DNA of 64,000 bases from positions 186,001 to 250,000 of IMG/VR virus record IMGVR_UViG_3300037054_000148. One strand, 5' to 3'. The position numbers were made by a program, and so were the translations under genes. Positions 1 through 8,271 of the stretch are shown here, in pieces. The notes beneath the pieces are model-generated. The model searched no databases, was not told where the DNA came from, and saw only the letters and a program-made list of their open reading frames with translations. Position 1 is the stretch's first letter. The number at the start of each line of letters is the position of its first letter. The DNA is from a virus.

Positions 1-2
1 GG

Positions 3-215
3 TTTCATAATACTCGGTTTGAAGACCTGCTTCGTAAATATCAGGAGTCATTCAAGATCAGCATTTGTGCGTTCACTACGAAGTCAAAGACGAATAACGA
101 TATGCGGATTCCAGAGAATTTCACGCCGCTAGTAGAACGAGCCGTTAGTCTGGATGATCATATCTCAGGCATCAAAAACGAGTATAAGCGGTCTAAGCAG
201 GTTGAAGTCCAGTAA
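3..215 (+). CDS. C-terminal part of an unrecognised protein (5' truncated by window edge)
   Basis: An open frame runs from the window edge to TAA at 213-215 and encodes about 70 residues ending SKQVEVQ. It is basic and hydrophilic with no recognised motif. It is followed after about 45 nt by the next gene on the same strand, so it is probably the end of an upstream operon gene. Confidence 0.6.
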   Translation, partial: FHNTRFEDLLRKYQESFKISICAFTTKSKTNNDMRIPENFTPLVERAVSLDDHISGIKNEYKRSKQVEVQ

Positions 216-260
216 TAATTAAGTAAGGATCAAACTTTTTGACACTATGTAGAGGATCCG

Positions 261-881
261 ATGAAGTATAGCACTGTAACAGAGGAACAATTAGACGTAC
301 TCCAGCAGGGATTAGACTTACTGGCACACGTTAATCACGACCTCGTGCCCACCACGCTGTATTTATACGGCCTGTTAAAACCGGGGAGTCCAGTTCTGGC
401 AAATGTGGCGGAAGCCGCATGGGAAGATAGCTATGCGGGGGAAGCCAAAGAAAACGATATCCGTATTGAGACTGCTGCGGTGGGAATCCGGCTAAGCAGT
501 GATATTTTGCAGCATATCCTAGGTTCAGGGTATCGTTCTGATGATGACGACTTTCAGTATATGCTGAACGGGGAGATTCATGAGAGCAGTTTTTCTTATA
601 CAAGCACCAAGCCAATGCTTTCGTTTTCGCAATTCGCAAAGGTGGCCCTGGCTGATGATTCCTACTGGCTCAAAGATTTCCTACAGGCCGAAGGGGCGGT
701 TTCTGAGCAGCAAAACCCCAGTGTAGTGACTCGAACCACCCCAGCGACCAAGGAACCTCATGGCGGGGCGGAGGAAGCCCTTCACCAGCAACACCCCCAT
801 CAGTCCTCTCTGAAGCCCATCGTGGGCAACTTGAGTCCTGAGATGATCGAGCAACTGATCTGGAAGAATCGTCTAAAATAA
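261..881 (+). CDS. hypothetical protein, 206 aa
   Basis: The start ATG follows AGAGGATCCG, a weak ribosome-binding site. The first ~135 residues look like a soluble acidic domain; residues ~145-185 are rich in P, T, H and Q (linker-like); the end is a short charged helix. I do not recognise a family. It lies just upstream of a co-directional gene behind AAAGGAG. Confidence 0.7.
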   Translation: MKYSTVTEEQLDVLQQGLDLLAHVNHDLVPTTLYLYGLLKPGSPVLANVAEAAWEDSYAGEAKENDIRIETAAVGIRLSSDILQHILGSGYRSDDDDFQYMLNGEIHESSFSYTSTKPMLSFSQFAKVALADDSYWLKDFLQAEGAVSEQQNPSVVTRTTPATKEPHGGAEEALHQQHPHQSSLKPIVGNLSPEMIEQLIWKNRLK

Positions 882-891
882 AGGAGTTCCG

Positions 892-1254
892 ATGAGAGTC
901 ATGGATGCCCCACCCGCCACCCAGTCGCCAGTTGAGATCCAATTGGTCGTATCATCGGAGTATGAGCAGGCTGTTAGAAAGCCCAACTATATCAAGGTAC
1001 TGTTATGGTTCAGCACCGAACAACCCCGAACCCTCGCCTCTCGGATCCTTAAGACCTCTCCTTTTGATGTGCCGGGGCCAGTTCTTGAATACGTGGCTAT
1101 TCTAAAGCCAGCCGATAAGACATTTGACCTCCTCTGGGCTTTCCTTGAGGATTTCGAAACCCTCAAGGATAGAGGGGTCGTCCCCCCAGATGCCAAGTTG
1201 GGCAATTTTGACTTCATCGAAGAAGATCAACGTTTTCTCGCTTTCGTAATGTAA
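892..1254 (+). CDS. hypothetical protein, 120 aa
   Basis: ATG follows AAAGGAGTTCCG, a good ribosome-binding site. The protein is soluble and mixed alpha/beta in composition, with no recognised motif. It ends just before a promoter at 1258-1288, so it closes a transcription unit. Confidence 0.7.
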   Translation: MRVMDAPPATQSPVEIQLVVSSEYEQAVRKPNYIKVLLWFSTEQPRTLASRILKTSPFDVPGPVLEYVAILKPADKTFDLLWAFLEDFETLKDRGVVPPDAKLGNFDFIEEDQRFLAFVM

Positions 1255-1257
1255 ATC

Positions 1258-1288
1258 CTATACAGAACCCCCTCCCACCGAGTATAAT
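1258..1288 (+). promoter_or_regulatory. promoter of the recurrent phage type
   Basis: CTATAC (1258-1263) is followed after 19 nt by TATAAT (1283-1288), then TAGGAGG and ATG at 1305. The same arrangement recurs at many sites in the window on both strands. Confidence 0.7.
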
Positions 1289-1304
1289 ATGGTAGGAGGC
1301 TCTG

Positions 1305-1502
1305 ATGAGCAATAGTTCTGCAAATACGGGTGGGGGATGTGTCACAGTTGGATCGGTGGTCGCGGTGATCCTCAGCGCAGCCCTGAACCACTCCTTCTGG
1401 TGGGGTGTGCTTCATTTCTTCTTCGGGTGGCTCTATGTCATTTATGTGGTCCTGTGCCGCTCCCATGAGATCATGCCTGCGCTGAAGGCAATGTTTTCAT
1501 GA
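1305..1502 (+). CDS. small membrane protein, 65 aa
   Basis: The protein begins with a short S/G-rich segment and continues with two hydrophobic stretches (about residues 13-28 and 31-50), so it is probably an inner-membrane protein with one hairpin or one long segment. It is first behind the 1258 promoter and overlaps the next gene by 4 nt (ATGA). Function unknown. Confidence 0.7.
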   Translation: MSNSSANTGGGCVTVGSVVAVILSAALNHSFWWGVLHFFFGWLYVIYVVLCRSHEIMPALKAMFS

Positions 1503-1726
1503 CTTTTGATGAAGTCATTCACGATCTGACCAACTGCATGGTCCTACAAGTCACTGAGCTTCAGCGGGGCATCAAAGAGGCAAAGAATTTGGTGCATGTG
1601 CTTGAAACCTGCCCCATTTCTACCAACGAAGCAGAACAGAAAAAGGTGGATGACTTCATTAATCTGTATTCCAGCTATGCCATGGCACTAGAAGCGGCTG
1701 TGGATATCGTAAATCAAAGCAAGTAA
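1499..1726 (+). CDS. hypothetical protein, 75 aa
   Basis: Start ATG overlaps the preceding stop, indicating translational coupling. The sequence is strongly helical with heptad-like spacing (LTNCMVLQVTELQRG), suggesting a small coiled-coil protein. It sits directly before the DNA ligase gene. Confidence 0.7.
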   Translation: MTFDEVIHDLTNCMVLQVTELQRGIKEAKNLVHVLETCPISTNEAEQKKVDDFINLYSSYAMALEAAVDIVNQSK

Positions 1727-1737
1727 TCGAGGAAAGC

Positions 1738-3918
1738 ATGGCAGAAGATAAAAGGACATTCGAGGAGGCGGGTAAGGGCCTGATCCTCGATACGAACAAC
1801 GAACTGATTAATGCCCGTCACGCATACTACGCGCTGGCCCAACCCATTATGACCGATGCAGAATATGATCGGCTGGAGCGACAGCTATATGACATGGTGA
1901 AAGGGTTGCCCCAATTCAAGTCGCTGGCCACAGTCCTGACGACTGTTGGATCTGACTTGGTAAACACGGGGGGTCGGATCAAACATCAGACTCCTATGTT
2001 GAGTCTGGAGAATAATTACGCGTTCGATGAGTTACTCGAATGGCTTAACCAGTTCCCCGGTCAGCAATTCGTGATTGAGCCAAAAGTAGACGGAGCCTCA
2101 TGCTCACTACTCTACATCAATCGTAAACTCGTCAAGGCTGTGACCCGTGGTGACGGGCAGTATGGCGAGGATGTGACAAAACAGATGGCTGCGAGTGGGG
2201 CTGTCCCACTCAGTCTACTTGAAGAATTCTATCCTGAGTCCCCAGTAGAAATCAGGGGAGAGGTGTTCATCACTCTCGCTCAGTTTGACAAGCTGAATAA
2301 GGAATTGGAAGCTGAGGGAGAGAAGCCTTATGCCTCCCCTCGTAACCTCGCCGCTGGTTCGATGAAGCTGCTGGATCTGGAAGCGGTCAAACGCAGGGGT
2401 CTCCGCATGTTCGTCTGGGAAGCTAGCGGCATCCCTCAAGATTACTTGAGCAAGCGATCTGCTTCAAAGGACTATGCTCACCAATCAATTCAATATGTGA
2501 CCCGAACCAACGTTTGCTTTCCTCAGTCTATTCTGAGTGTTTGCACCTGTCCGAAAGAGGTGGTGGACGCTATTGACAATCAGATTCGCAAAGAGCGCGA
2601 GATTGTTTGGTTGGGTGGTTTGGGTATGCAGACCGATGGGGTAGTGATCAAACTAGTCAACCCTTCGGCCCGTAAGGAAGCAGGGGTTGGGTCTAAATAC
2701 GTGAATTGGGGAGTCGCATGGAAATACCCCTCCGAGAAAAAGGGGACGATTCTCAAAGATGTGATCTGGCAGACCGGGCGTACCGGCAATATGACCCCGG
2801 TCGGCATCCTCGAACCCATCAATGTGAGTGGGGCGATGATCGGACGAGTCAATCTCAACAATTATAGCTTCATCAAGGATCTGGGAGTTGAGATTGGTGA
2901 TGAGGTGTTGATTCATCGGGGCGGGGAGGTCATCCCCGTATGCACCGGCATCTCGCATAAGGCGCAGAACCCCCAGCCTATTCCGGAACCCACGCAGTGC
3001 ATCTGTGGAGCCCCTCTGACCAGTCAAACTAATCCCAAGTCGGGGGTGCAGTCCCACTGGTGCGAGAGTCCCACCTGTACCGAACAGTTGAAGGCCAAGC
3101 TCTGTTATATCGCTGATCGCTCCGTCCTGGAGATTGATGAGTTGGGTCCAGAACTTGCTACCTTCATGGTGGATGAGGGCTACGTCACTGTTCTCTCTGA
3201 CTTGATATTGTTCTCCAATGGGATCGTGACCAAACTGGCAGAGAAACCTGAAGCTGTCAGTGTCAAACTGGCAGGATTAGGATTTGGTGCGGCCCAGACG
3301 ATTAAAATGTGTAAATCCCTAGAAGGGGCGAAGACCCGAGACTGGGACCGGTGGCTAGCCTGCCTGGAAATCCCTGGAATTGGTCGCACCATCAGTAAGG
3401 TGCTGGCGACTCAGTGTCGCCTCCAGCCAGAGGATCTCCCTGACTTACGGACCATTCTGCTAAAGGCCCTGACGGATGAGAAGATTGATGGGGTCGGGGA
3501 CATCAAAAAAACCGATGCGGTCAACTATTTGACTCACTTTGCTACCTTCTTTGACGAGGAGATGCAAAATCTTCATGATGCAGGGGTCCGACCCACCGCA
3601 CTGATGAAACCCGCCGTAGCGGGTGAACAGCCCCTGGCCGGTTACGTCATCTGCATTACCGGTGAGTTCACTGAAGAACGTGACCCTCTGTCGAAGAAGT
3701 TGGCCAGTTTAGGTGCAGTAATGAAGACAGGGGTGTCCAAGAAGCTGACTCATCTGCTCACCGGAGAGGCCCCTGGCCGCTCCAAATTGGCTAAGGCTGC
3801 GGAACTCAACATCCCCCGGCTCAATCTCGTATGGCTATTGGATGTGCTGGATAAAAACGGCATGAAAATGGATAAAGAAATCGGCGGAATGGGTGCCGAA
3901 TGGGACGACTTCGCATAG
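1738..3918 (+). CDS. ligA: NAD-dependent DNA ligase
   Basis: This 726-residue protein has the bacterial LigA layout. An N-terminal Ia-like region contains YYALAQPIMTDAEYDRL (NMN binding). The adenylation domain carries the nucleophile motif EPKVDGAS with Lys116. An OB fold follows, then a zinc finger (CICG near residue 420 and WCESPTC about 20 residues on), helix-hairpin-helix repeats (LEIPGIGRTISK), and a C-terminal BRCT domain (residues ~635-715). Length is normal for the family (~670-720). The enzyme seals nicks during phage DNA replication and repair using NAD+ instead of ATP. The ribosome-binding site is GAGGAAAGC. It is the fourth gene of the operon that starts at 1305 or upstream. Confidence 0.96.
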   Translation: MAEDKRTFEEAGKGLILDTNNELINARHAYYALAQPIMTDAEYDRLERQLYDMVKGLPQFKSLATVLTTVGSDLVNTGGRIKHQTPMLSLENNYAFDELLEWLNQFPGQQFVIEPKVDGASCSLLYINRKLVKAVTRGDGQYGEDVTKQMAASGAVPLSLLEEFYPESPVEIRGEVFITLAQFDKLNKELEAEGEKPYASPRNLAAGSMKLLDLEAVKRRGLRMFVWEASGIPQDYLSKRSASKDYAHQSIQYVTRTNVCFPQSILSVCTCPKEVVDAIDNQIRKEREIVWLGGLGMQTDGVVIKLVNPSARKEAGVGSKYVNWGVAWKYPSEKKGTILKDVIWQTGRTGNMTPVGILEPINVSGAMIGRVNLNNYSFIKDLGVEIGDEVLIHRGGEVIPVCTGISHKAQNPQPIPEPTQCICGAPLTSQTNPKSGVQSHWCESPTCTEQLKAKLCYIADRSVLEIDELGPELATFMVDEGYVTVLSDLILFSNGIVTKLAEKPEAVSVKLAGLGFGAAQTIKMCKSLEGAKTRDWDRWLACLEIPGIGRTISKVLATQCRLQPEDLPDLRTILLKALTDEKIDGVGDIKKTDAVNYLTHFATFFDEEMQNLHDAGVRPTALMKPAVAGEQPLAGYVICITGEFTEERDPLSKKLASLGAVMKTGVSKKLTHLLTGEAPGRSKLAKAAELNIPRLNLVWLLDVLDKNGMKMDKEIGGMGAEWDDFA

Positions 3919-3952
3919 TGCGGAAAATGAACACAAACATCAAGGAGATCTA

Positions 3953-4189
3953 ATGATCATCACACAAGAAGCCGCTGACCGGCTCAAGAACAATCTCATG
4001 TTCGACAAGACCAACATCATGGGTGCCCAGGGGGCGATTCAAATTCTGTTCCGCAATGAGGACCAGCAATCAGTTGAAACCCTCTACTCTCTCCTCCGCA
4101 GTATCTCTGAGGGTGCGGATCGGTTGGTTGGGTTGGAAGTTCCCGATACAGAATTTTCTGGATCGATGGACTACAAAGACCAAAACTGA
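3953..4189 (+). CDS. hypothetical protein, 78 aa
   Basis: I chose ATG 3953 because it follows AAGGAGATCTA; an upstream in-frame ATG at 3893 would overlap ligA. The product MIITQEAADRLKNNL... is acidic and helical. Last gene before the terminator at 4283. Confidence 0.7.
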   Translation: MIITQEAADRLKNNLMFDKTNIMGAQGAIQILFRNEDQQSVETLYSLLRSISEGADRLVGLEVPDTEFSGSMDYKDQN

Positions 4190-4282
4190 GTAATACGTAG
4201 TAGGCACACGCCTTGCCGGTGTGGTGGTTCCCCTCCCTCCCACCCCCGGTAGTTTGAAGGACTTAAGTTGGTCCTTGCCCCG

Positions 4283-4308
4283 CCCCCGCAGAAATTGCGG
4301 GGGTTTTT
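4283..4308 (+). terminator. Rho-independent terminator
   Basis: CCCCCGCA and TGCGGGGG form an 8-bp stem around GAAAT, followed by TTTTT. It ends the ligA operon. Confidence 0.9.
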
Positions 4309-4339
4309 GTATACGAACTCTCGTAATTTGTGGTATCAT
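4309..4339 (+). promoter_or_regulatory. promoter of the recurrent phage type
   Basis: GTATAC and TATCAT are separated by 19 nt, immediately after the terminator and before AGAGGAG and ATG 4358. The spacer ACTCTCG...TGTGG nearly matches that of the cas12 promoter at 57355-57385. Confidence 0.7.
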
Positions 4340-4357
4340 AGAATAGAGGAGTCTCAA

Positions 4358-4579
4358 ATGTCAGACCCAGATCTGGTCGCCCTGCCCCCTGAAGAGAAGC
4401 TGAAGGCCATCGCTGAGCGCCTTCGTGATAAGGTTGCGGATTGGCGGGACTACAACGATGGTGGGTGGTATTACTCTGACGAGGAAGCTGCCGCCGCAGA
4501 CGGTAAGAAATACGCCTATGATCAGGCTGCGGATGATCTCGAATGGGTGCTCCGCGCCTTTGGATTGGAGAAAGCATGA
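4358..4579 (+). CDS. hypothetical protein, 73 aa
   Basis: ATG 4358 follows GAGGAGTCTCAA behind a good promoter. The sequence MSDPDLVALPPEEKLKAIAE... is helical and ends in a W/Y-rich acidic half (WRDYNDGGWYYSDEEAA). First gene of the 4358-6078 operon; overlaps the next by 4 nt. Confidence 0.7.
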   Translation: MSDPDLVALPPEEKLKAIAERLRDKVADWRDYNDGGWYYSDEEAAAADGKKYAYDQAADDLEWVLRAFGLEKA

Positions 4580-4818
4580 ACGTCAACCGAGATACAATGC
4601 TGTTCGAGAATCTGACCGATTGGGAGGCGTCCCGCCTCCGCAAAGCCATAGAGGAACTGGTGCAGACCGGCCACATCATGCCAGACGCCCGTTACTTCTT
4701 CGAAGTCTGGCGGGTCAGTCTGGATTACGACGAACGACAGGGAATGATGCTGATGAGCACAGCCTTCCCCCAACGAGCCCTGCTCTCGCTTTTGAGGAGA
4801 AGTGATGAACGCGATTGA
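4576..4818 (+). CDS. hypothetical protein, 80 aa
   Basis: ATG overlaps the previous stop (GCATGA). Soluble, mostly helical small protein (MNVNRDTMLFENLTDWEASR...). No family recognised. Confidence 0.65.
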   Translation: MNVNRDTMLFENLTDWEASRLRKAIEELVQTGHIMPDARYFFEVWRVSLDYDERQGMMLMSTAFPQRALLSLLRRSDERD

Positions 4819-5041
4819 AACAATGACCGCTCGAACGGATGAGCGGATTCTCGCCTTGGCAGTGGAGTCAGCAGAATTCTATCGGATCGGAACGTCTCCG
4901 GAAGACTCACTGATGCGACAGTTCCTGATTGAGACGAATCTGGACAATACGGCCTGCGGGTTGCTGTTTCTGTCTCACATGGTTTTCCATGAGTGCTATA
5001 TTCGAGGTATCAATGGGGGTAACAATGCGACTCACGATTGA
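4805..5041 (+). CDS. hypothetical protein, 78 aa
   Basis: ATG 4805 follows GAGGAGAAGTG; a GTG one codon upstream is possible. Helical, soluble sequence. It overlaps the previous gene by 14 nt and the next by 17 nt. Confidence 0.6.
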   Translation: MNAIETMTARTDERILALAVESAEFYRIGTSPEDSLMRQFLIETNLDNTACGLLFLSHMVFHECYIRGINGGNNATHD

Positions 5042-5387
5042 AGAAACTCTTCTCATTCGAGAACTCCGCTATGTCTCATTCAAGCACCTTATCAGCCTCT
5101 TCTGTGCGAGGACGGGAGACGACTACATGGAGGTCGTCAAACATCTGGTGAATTGGCAGGGAGGCTTCGGTAAGACCGGGCAGACCCTGGTCTTGCTCCC
5201 AGACCATGTATTTCTCCATTATATGGAGACGCTGGGTAGCCAGTGGATGCTGGATAAGAAGATTCCTGGATTCATGAACGATGCGTTGGGGCACCCCCAG
5301 ACCTACGCTACTCTGATGGTGAATCTAGATCTCGTGGATCTCCAGATTCCAACCGATTCGGTTGAGAGGGCTCAGAGTAATATGTAA
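5025..5387 (+). CDS. hypothetical protein, 120 aa
   Basis: I chose ATG 5025 (MRLTIEETLLIRELRYVSF) because GGGGGT lies 5 nt upstream. The first third resembles a small helical or winged-helix-like segment, but no motif is decisive. Co-transcribed with the HD gene downstream. Confidence 0.6.
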   Translation: MRLTIEETLLIRELRYVSFKHLISLFCARTGDDYMEVVKHLVNWQGGFGKTGQTLVLLPDHVFLHYMETLGSQWMLDKKIPGFMNDALGHPQTYATLMVNLDLVDLQIPTDSVERAQSNM

Positions 5388-5388
5388 C

Positions 5389-6078
5389 ATGAGCCAATCT
5401 CTTATTTTCCAGACCATCGCCAAATACTCTGAGCCCTGGCGCAAGTTCCATACGATGCAGCATCTTGCTTATCTGTGGAAATCCTACGAAGCGGCTTGTG
5501 CAGAAAACCCAGGCTACCGAAGCTACCAAGACATAATGCCCTACCTGATTCCTTTTCATGATTGGGTGTATGTCCCTGGTTACAACAAGAATGAAGAGGA
5601 CTCAGCAGATTTCGCTGAATACTATTTCACTAAGGTGATGGGAATGGATCTGGTCTCCCCCTTAGCCACCTACGTGAGTAACCCTCTGTCCGACGACCCC
5701 AACTACATCCATCCGGACGCCTACTTGAATTCTTTGTGCCGCCGTGTGCCTGACATTATCCGAGGCACCAAGCACCATCTGAACCCCAAGGATCAGCTTG
5801 AGGCCCTGTTCTTCGATATGGATTTGTGTGGCATGGGTTCTGAGTGGAATACGTACCTCTACACTTCCAAGCAAATTTCAGAGGAATACAGTCAGGTGGT
5901 CGGGCCGCATGGGTTCTACCAAGGGCGGAAGGCATTCGCGGAATCTATTCTTTCCAGAGAAAAGATTTATAATCTCCCCGAGTTCCAGAAGTTTGATGCT
6001 CCGACTCGAAGGAATCTACTGAAGGAACTGGAGGAAGCGGAACGAGTGGCCAGAATTTTCTTCCCAAGTTCTCAATAA
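5389..6078 (+). CDS. HD-superfamily metal-dependent phosphohydrolase-like protein, 229 aa
   Basis: The sequence FHTMQHLAYLW followed about 40 residues later by PFHDWVY matches the H...HD metal-binding arrangement of the predicted HD-superfamily hydrolases of the COG4339 type (YHxxxH then FHDxVY). Length (~230 aa) fits the family. The substrate is unknown; related HD enzymes cleave nucleotides or phosphoesters. The ribosome-binding site before ATG 5389 is weak, so coupling to the upstream gene is likely. Last gene before the 6082 promoter. Confidence 0.75.
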   Translation: MSQSLIFQTIAKYSEPWRKFHTMQHLAYLWKSYEAACAENPGYRSYQDIMPYLIPFHDWVYVPGYNKNEEDSADFAEYYFTKVMGMDLVSPLATYVSNPLSDDPNYIHPDAYLNSLCRRVPDIIRGTKHHLNPKDQLEALFFDMDLCGMGSEWNTYLYTSKQISEEYSQVVGPHGFYQGRKAFAESILSREKIYNLPEFQKFDAPTRRNLLKELEEAERVARIFFPSSQ

Positions 6079-6081
6079 AAA

Positions 6082-6112
6082 CTATACAAGCCCCATCATT
6101 CTGAGGTATACT
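6082..6112 (+). promoter_or_regulatory. promoter of the recurrent phage type
   Basis: CTATAC (6082-6087), 19 nt, TATACT (6107-6112), then GGTGGGGG and ATG 6131. Confidence 0.7.
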
Positions 6113-6130
6113 AATGGTGGGGGATACGAC

Positions 6131-6577
6131 ATGGCTCTTAACGCTTACCAGCAGGCTGTTGTGGATTGGGCGGTCAGTGGCACCGGTCACGCGAACGTGA
6201 ACGCTCTGGCTGGCACGGAGTTCTTTTCCTACCATCTGTTTCCTCAAGTGGTGCAGGCGCTGGATGCCCTTTCAGGGCTAACGGGGCGTTTAACTACCCC
6301 ACTTACTGTGGACCCCACGAAGTGTGCCGAGGTAGATGCGGTGGCACAAACAATGAATGCCCTAGCAAACAAGATTAAAGCTAAACGTCTAGCTTTGAAT
6401 CTCAAACAGGAGCAGATCGCAGAGGCATGTGAAATAAATATTAGGACATACAGACGCCTTGAACAGGGAAGCGGTGCTAATCTCACCACCCTTCTCAAAG
6501 TTTTTAAGGCTTTGGATATGATAGACACTATTGAAGCTACCCCTCTTAACGCTGGGGTTAAACAACGAGCAAGCTAG
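6131..6577 (+). CDS. XRE/Cro-type HTH regulator with a helicase-like N-terminus, 148 aa
   Basis: Residues ~82-135 (KIKAKRLALNLKQEQIAEA...RLEQG) form a clear XRE-family helix-turn-helix DNA-binding domain. The first 28 residues (NAYQQAVVDWAVSGTG, NVNALAGT) look like the Q-motif and the beginning of the Walker A loop of a superfamily 1 helicase (usually ...AGTGKT), but the motif stops at AGT and goes into unrelated sequence. This suggests a gene fusion or a decayed helicase start joined to a repressor. It has its own promoter, consistent with an autoregulated DNA-binding protein. Confidence 0.75.
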   Translation: MALNAYQQAVVDWAVSGTGHANVNALAGTEFFSYHLFPQVVQALDALSGLTGRLTTPLTVDPTKCAEVDAVAQTMNALANKIKAKRLALNLKQEQIAEACEINIRTYRRLEQGSGANLTTLLKVFKALDMIDTIEATPLNAGVKQRAS

Positions 6578-6803
6578 GTGACAATGGGAGTAAGTGCCTC
6601 CACTCTAACTCACCCATAAATCAATAAAACATAATGGCAGCAAGAGTTTCCACCTTCATCTCATTGGTCATAAAGAAGGTTTTCTTTCCTTTATAGCCAA
6701 TAGGTTGCCCCTACCCCACTTGAAACCCTCGTAAGGGATCACCAATTACCCTTAAGATGCCAGTCAGCTATTTGGAGTATTAATCAGAGGAGGGGAAAAT
6801 CCG
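6578..6803 (+). other. intergenic region, possible operator and leader
   Basis: No gene is seen here. It contains short inverted strings (AAAGAAGG with TTTCTTT and CCTTTAT) and ends with TGGAGTATTAAT, a -10-like motif of the recurrent type, and GAGGAGGGG upstream of ATG 6804. It may bind the upstream XRE-type regulator, which is inference. Confidence 0.4.
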
Positions 6804-7026
6804 ATGAACGAAGCTCAGAAAAAAATTGGTGGAGTGGTTCAGCCGCTACCACATTTCACTTAAAGAAGGAGAGAAATTGGGTTCTCAGGAAGTAAAACAT
6901 GTCTATCGAATTGATGACGACACACCAGCCGAAGTGTGGTATAATGATACTACGGTCCTAGAACCGTGGAACCCATCCGAAGCAGATGTAGAAATGCTTC
7001 ACACATGTGGGTTTGACTGGCTCTAG
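6804..7026 (+). CDS. small protein with a frameshift at an A7 run
   Basis: ATG 6804 has a strong ribosome-binding site (GAGGAGGGG) and reads MNEAQKK, then reaches a run of seven A (6819-6825). The continuing coding frame (LVEWFSRYHISLKEGEKLGS... to TAG 7024-7026) is one base off; removing one A gives one continuous 73-residue protein. Explanations are a sequencing indel, a real mutation, or slippage on the A run that makes two products. Function unknown. Confidence 0.6.
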
Positions 7027-7047
7027 CCTAACTCAAAGGAGCTTCAC

Positions 7048-7212
7048 ATGGTCCCCATTCTTACCACCAACACTCTCGTGTTCCTGTTCCTCGCCGTCAT
7101 TTGGAATCGGAGCAGTGGGTTCAACATGTTCATGAAGTTCCTGTTCTGGGGGCTAACCGTGGTCAATGGTGTGACTCTGTTCCATGCGCTGGGTTTCGTG
7201 GTGAGGGGGTAG
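7048..7212 (+). CDS. small membrane protein, 54 aa
   Basis: ATG follows AAAGGAGCTTCAC. Two hydrophobic segments (TNTLVFLFLAVIW and MKFLFWGLTVVNGVTLF) point to an inner-membrane hairpin. It ends in TAG three bases before the next gene. Confidence 0.65.
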   Translation: MVPILTTNTLVFLFLAVIWNRSSGFNMFMKFLFWGLTVVNGVTLFHALGFVVRG

Positions 7213-7214
7213 GT

Positions 7215-7478
7215 ATGCCACTTCACCCCTCTAGTGAGGTGATCCTTGCCGCCTTCGAATTCGGTGGGGAGCCCTATGCTACGATGATGAGGGAGATCAG
7301 GGCTGGTGAACATGGGGAATGGGATGACACCCCTTCTCAGGCCACCCAGGATGCCTTTGAAAAGGCTTTCCGTGAAGCGGAGTTGACCCCGCACAGTCTT
7401 GCCACTTGCCCTAAATGCCGGATGTTTTATCTTCTCAAAGCGGGAAAATTGGCCCAAGAAGCCAAAAGGAGTAAGTAG
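7215..7478 (+). CDS. hypothetical protein with CxxC, 87 aa
   Basis: I chose ATG 7215 (MPLHPSSEV), behind GGGGGTAGGT. The C-terminal part contains TCPKCRMFYLL, one CxxC pair that may bind metal. Function unknown. Confidence 0.65.
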   Translation: MPLHPSSEVILAAFEFGGEPYATMMREIRAGEHGEWDDTPSQATQDAFEKAFREAELTPHSLATCPKCRMFYLLKAGKLAQEAKRSK

Positions 7479-7480
7479 AC

Positions 7481-7786
7481 ATGCTTATCTCATACTCACA
7501 CCGACAGAACCCAGAGCAACGCTTCTGTCAAGATGACACTGACCCCATTCCTGGGTGGGCGGTCGAAGTCCGTCCTGAGCTAGTAGCTGAGGAGCGTCCG
7601 ATCATCACTGTGGATACGGAGACCTGGAACATCCTCCTGGAGGAGCGTGACGCTTGCTATCAGGCTCTCAAGGACATCATCCGGCATCAGGAATTGGTCG
7701 CTGGGACGATGGGCGTGAATAGCTCCGTTCTGGCCATAGCCCGTCCGGTCGTCCAGAAGATCCAGCAGAGGGCTATTCTGTCATGA
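7481..7786 (+). CDS. hypothetical protein, 101 aa
   Basis: ATG follows AAAAGGAGTAAGTAG. It has a hydrophilic N-terminus and a helical C-terminal half (ETWNILLEERDACYQALKD). Overlaps the next start by 4 nt. Confidence 0.65.
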   Translation: MLISYSHRQNPEQRFCQDDTDPIPGWAVEVRPELVAEERPIITVDTETWNILLEERDACYQALKDIIRHQELVAGTMGVNSSVLAIARPVVQKIQQRAILS

Positions 7787-8061
7787 TGCTCCGGGTCGTC
7801 AATCCCCATGATAGTCAGCACTTCCGAGAGCGGCTGTATCAGCGGTTTGGCATTCTTCTGACCGCTTCTGACATGTGGCCGCTCCGAGATCAACTCCGGA
7901 CCCTCAAGCCAATTAAGGTGGAAGCCGATGGGGTTTCCACCTACCTGATGAGGCTTCAGGGCCGAGTCCTGTACGTGCTCTATAGCAGCAAACAGCAGCG
8001 ATTCATTACGGCTACCCAACTGAATCACACCGAAACCATGGAGGCAGCGAGACTCAAATGA
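7783..8061 (+). CDS. hypothetical protein, 92 aa
   Basis: Coupled start (TCATGATG). The pattern HFRERLYQRFGI...RLQGRVLYVLYSSKQQRFITA resembles small RelE/HigB-like or phage single-domain beta proteins, but the resemblance is too weak for a call. Confidence 0.6.
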   Translation: MMLRVVNPHDSQHFRERLYQRFGILLTASDMWPLRDQLRTLKPIKVEADGVSTYLMRLQGRVLYVLYSSKQQRFITATQLNHTETMEAARLK

Positions 8062-8222
8062 AAGCCAAATCCTACGAAGATTGGAAACTCCTGGGCTACC
8101 ATGTCCGGAGGGGTGAGAAAGCCACCGGAGTAGACAAGCAGGGTAAGCCGACCTTCACCATCGATCAGACTGACATGACGAGCGATGAGCAGGACTATAG
8201 GGACTGGCACGGTCTGGATTAA
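8058..8222 (+). CDS. hypothetical protein, 54 aa
   Basis: ATG overlaps the previous stop. The segment WKLLGYHVRRGEKATGV resembles the GxxVxKGEKA motif seen in N-terminal domains of ArdC-like antirestriction proteins, here isolated in a very short protein. Function is not established. Confidence 0.55.
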   Translation: MKAKSYEDWKLLGYHVRRGEKATGVDKQGKPTFTIDQTDMTSDEQDYRDWHGLD

Positions 8223-8224
8223 TT

Positions 8225-8255
8225 CTACACAAATCGCTTCAAAATCGGGTATAAT
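8225..8255 (+). promoter_or_regulatory. promoter of the recurrent phage type
   Basis: CTACAC (8225-8230), 19 nt, TATAAT (8250-8255), then GTAGGAGG and ATG 8272. Confidence 0.7.
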
Positions 8256-8271
8256 AGGGTAGGAGGGTCGT

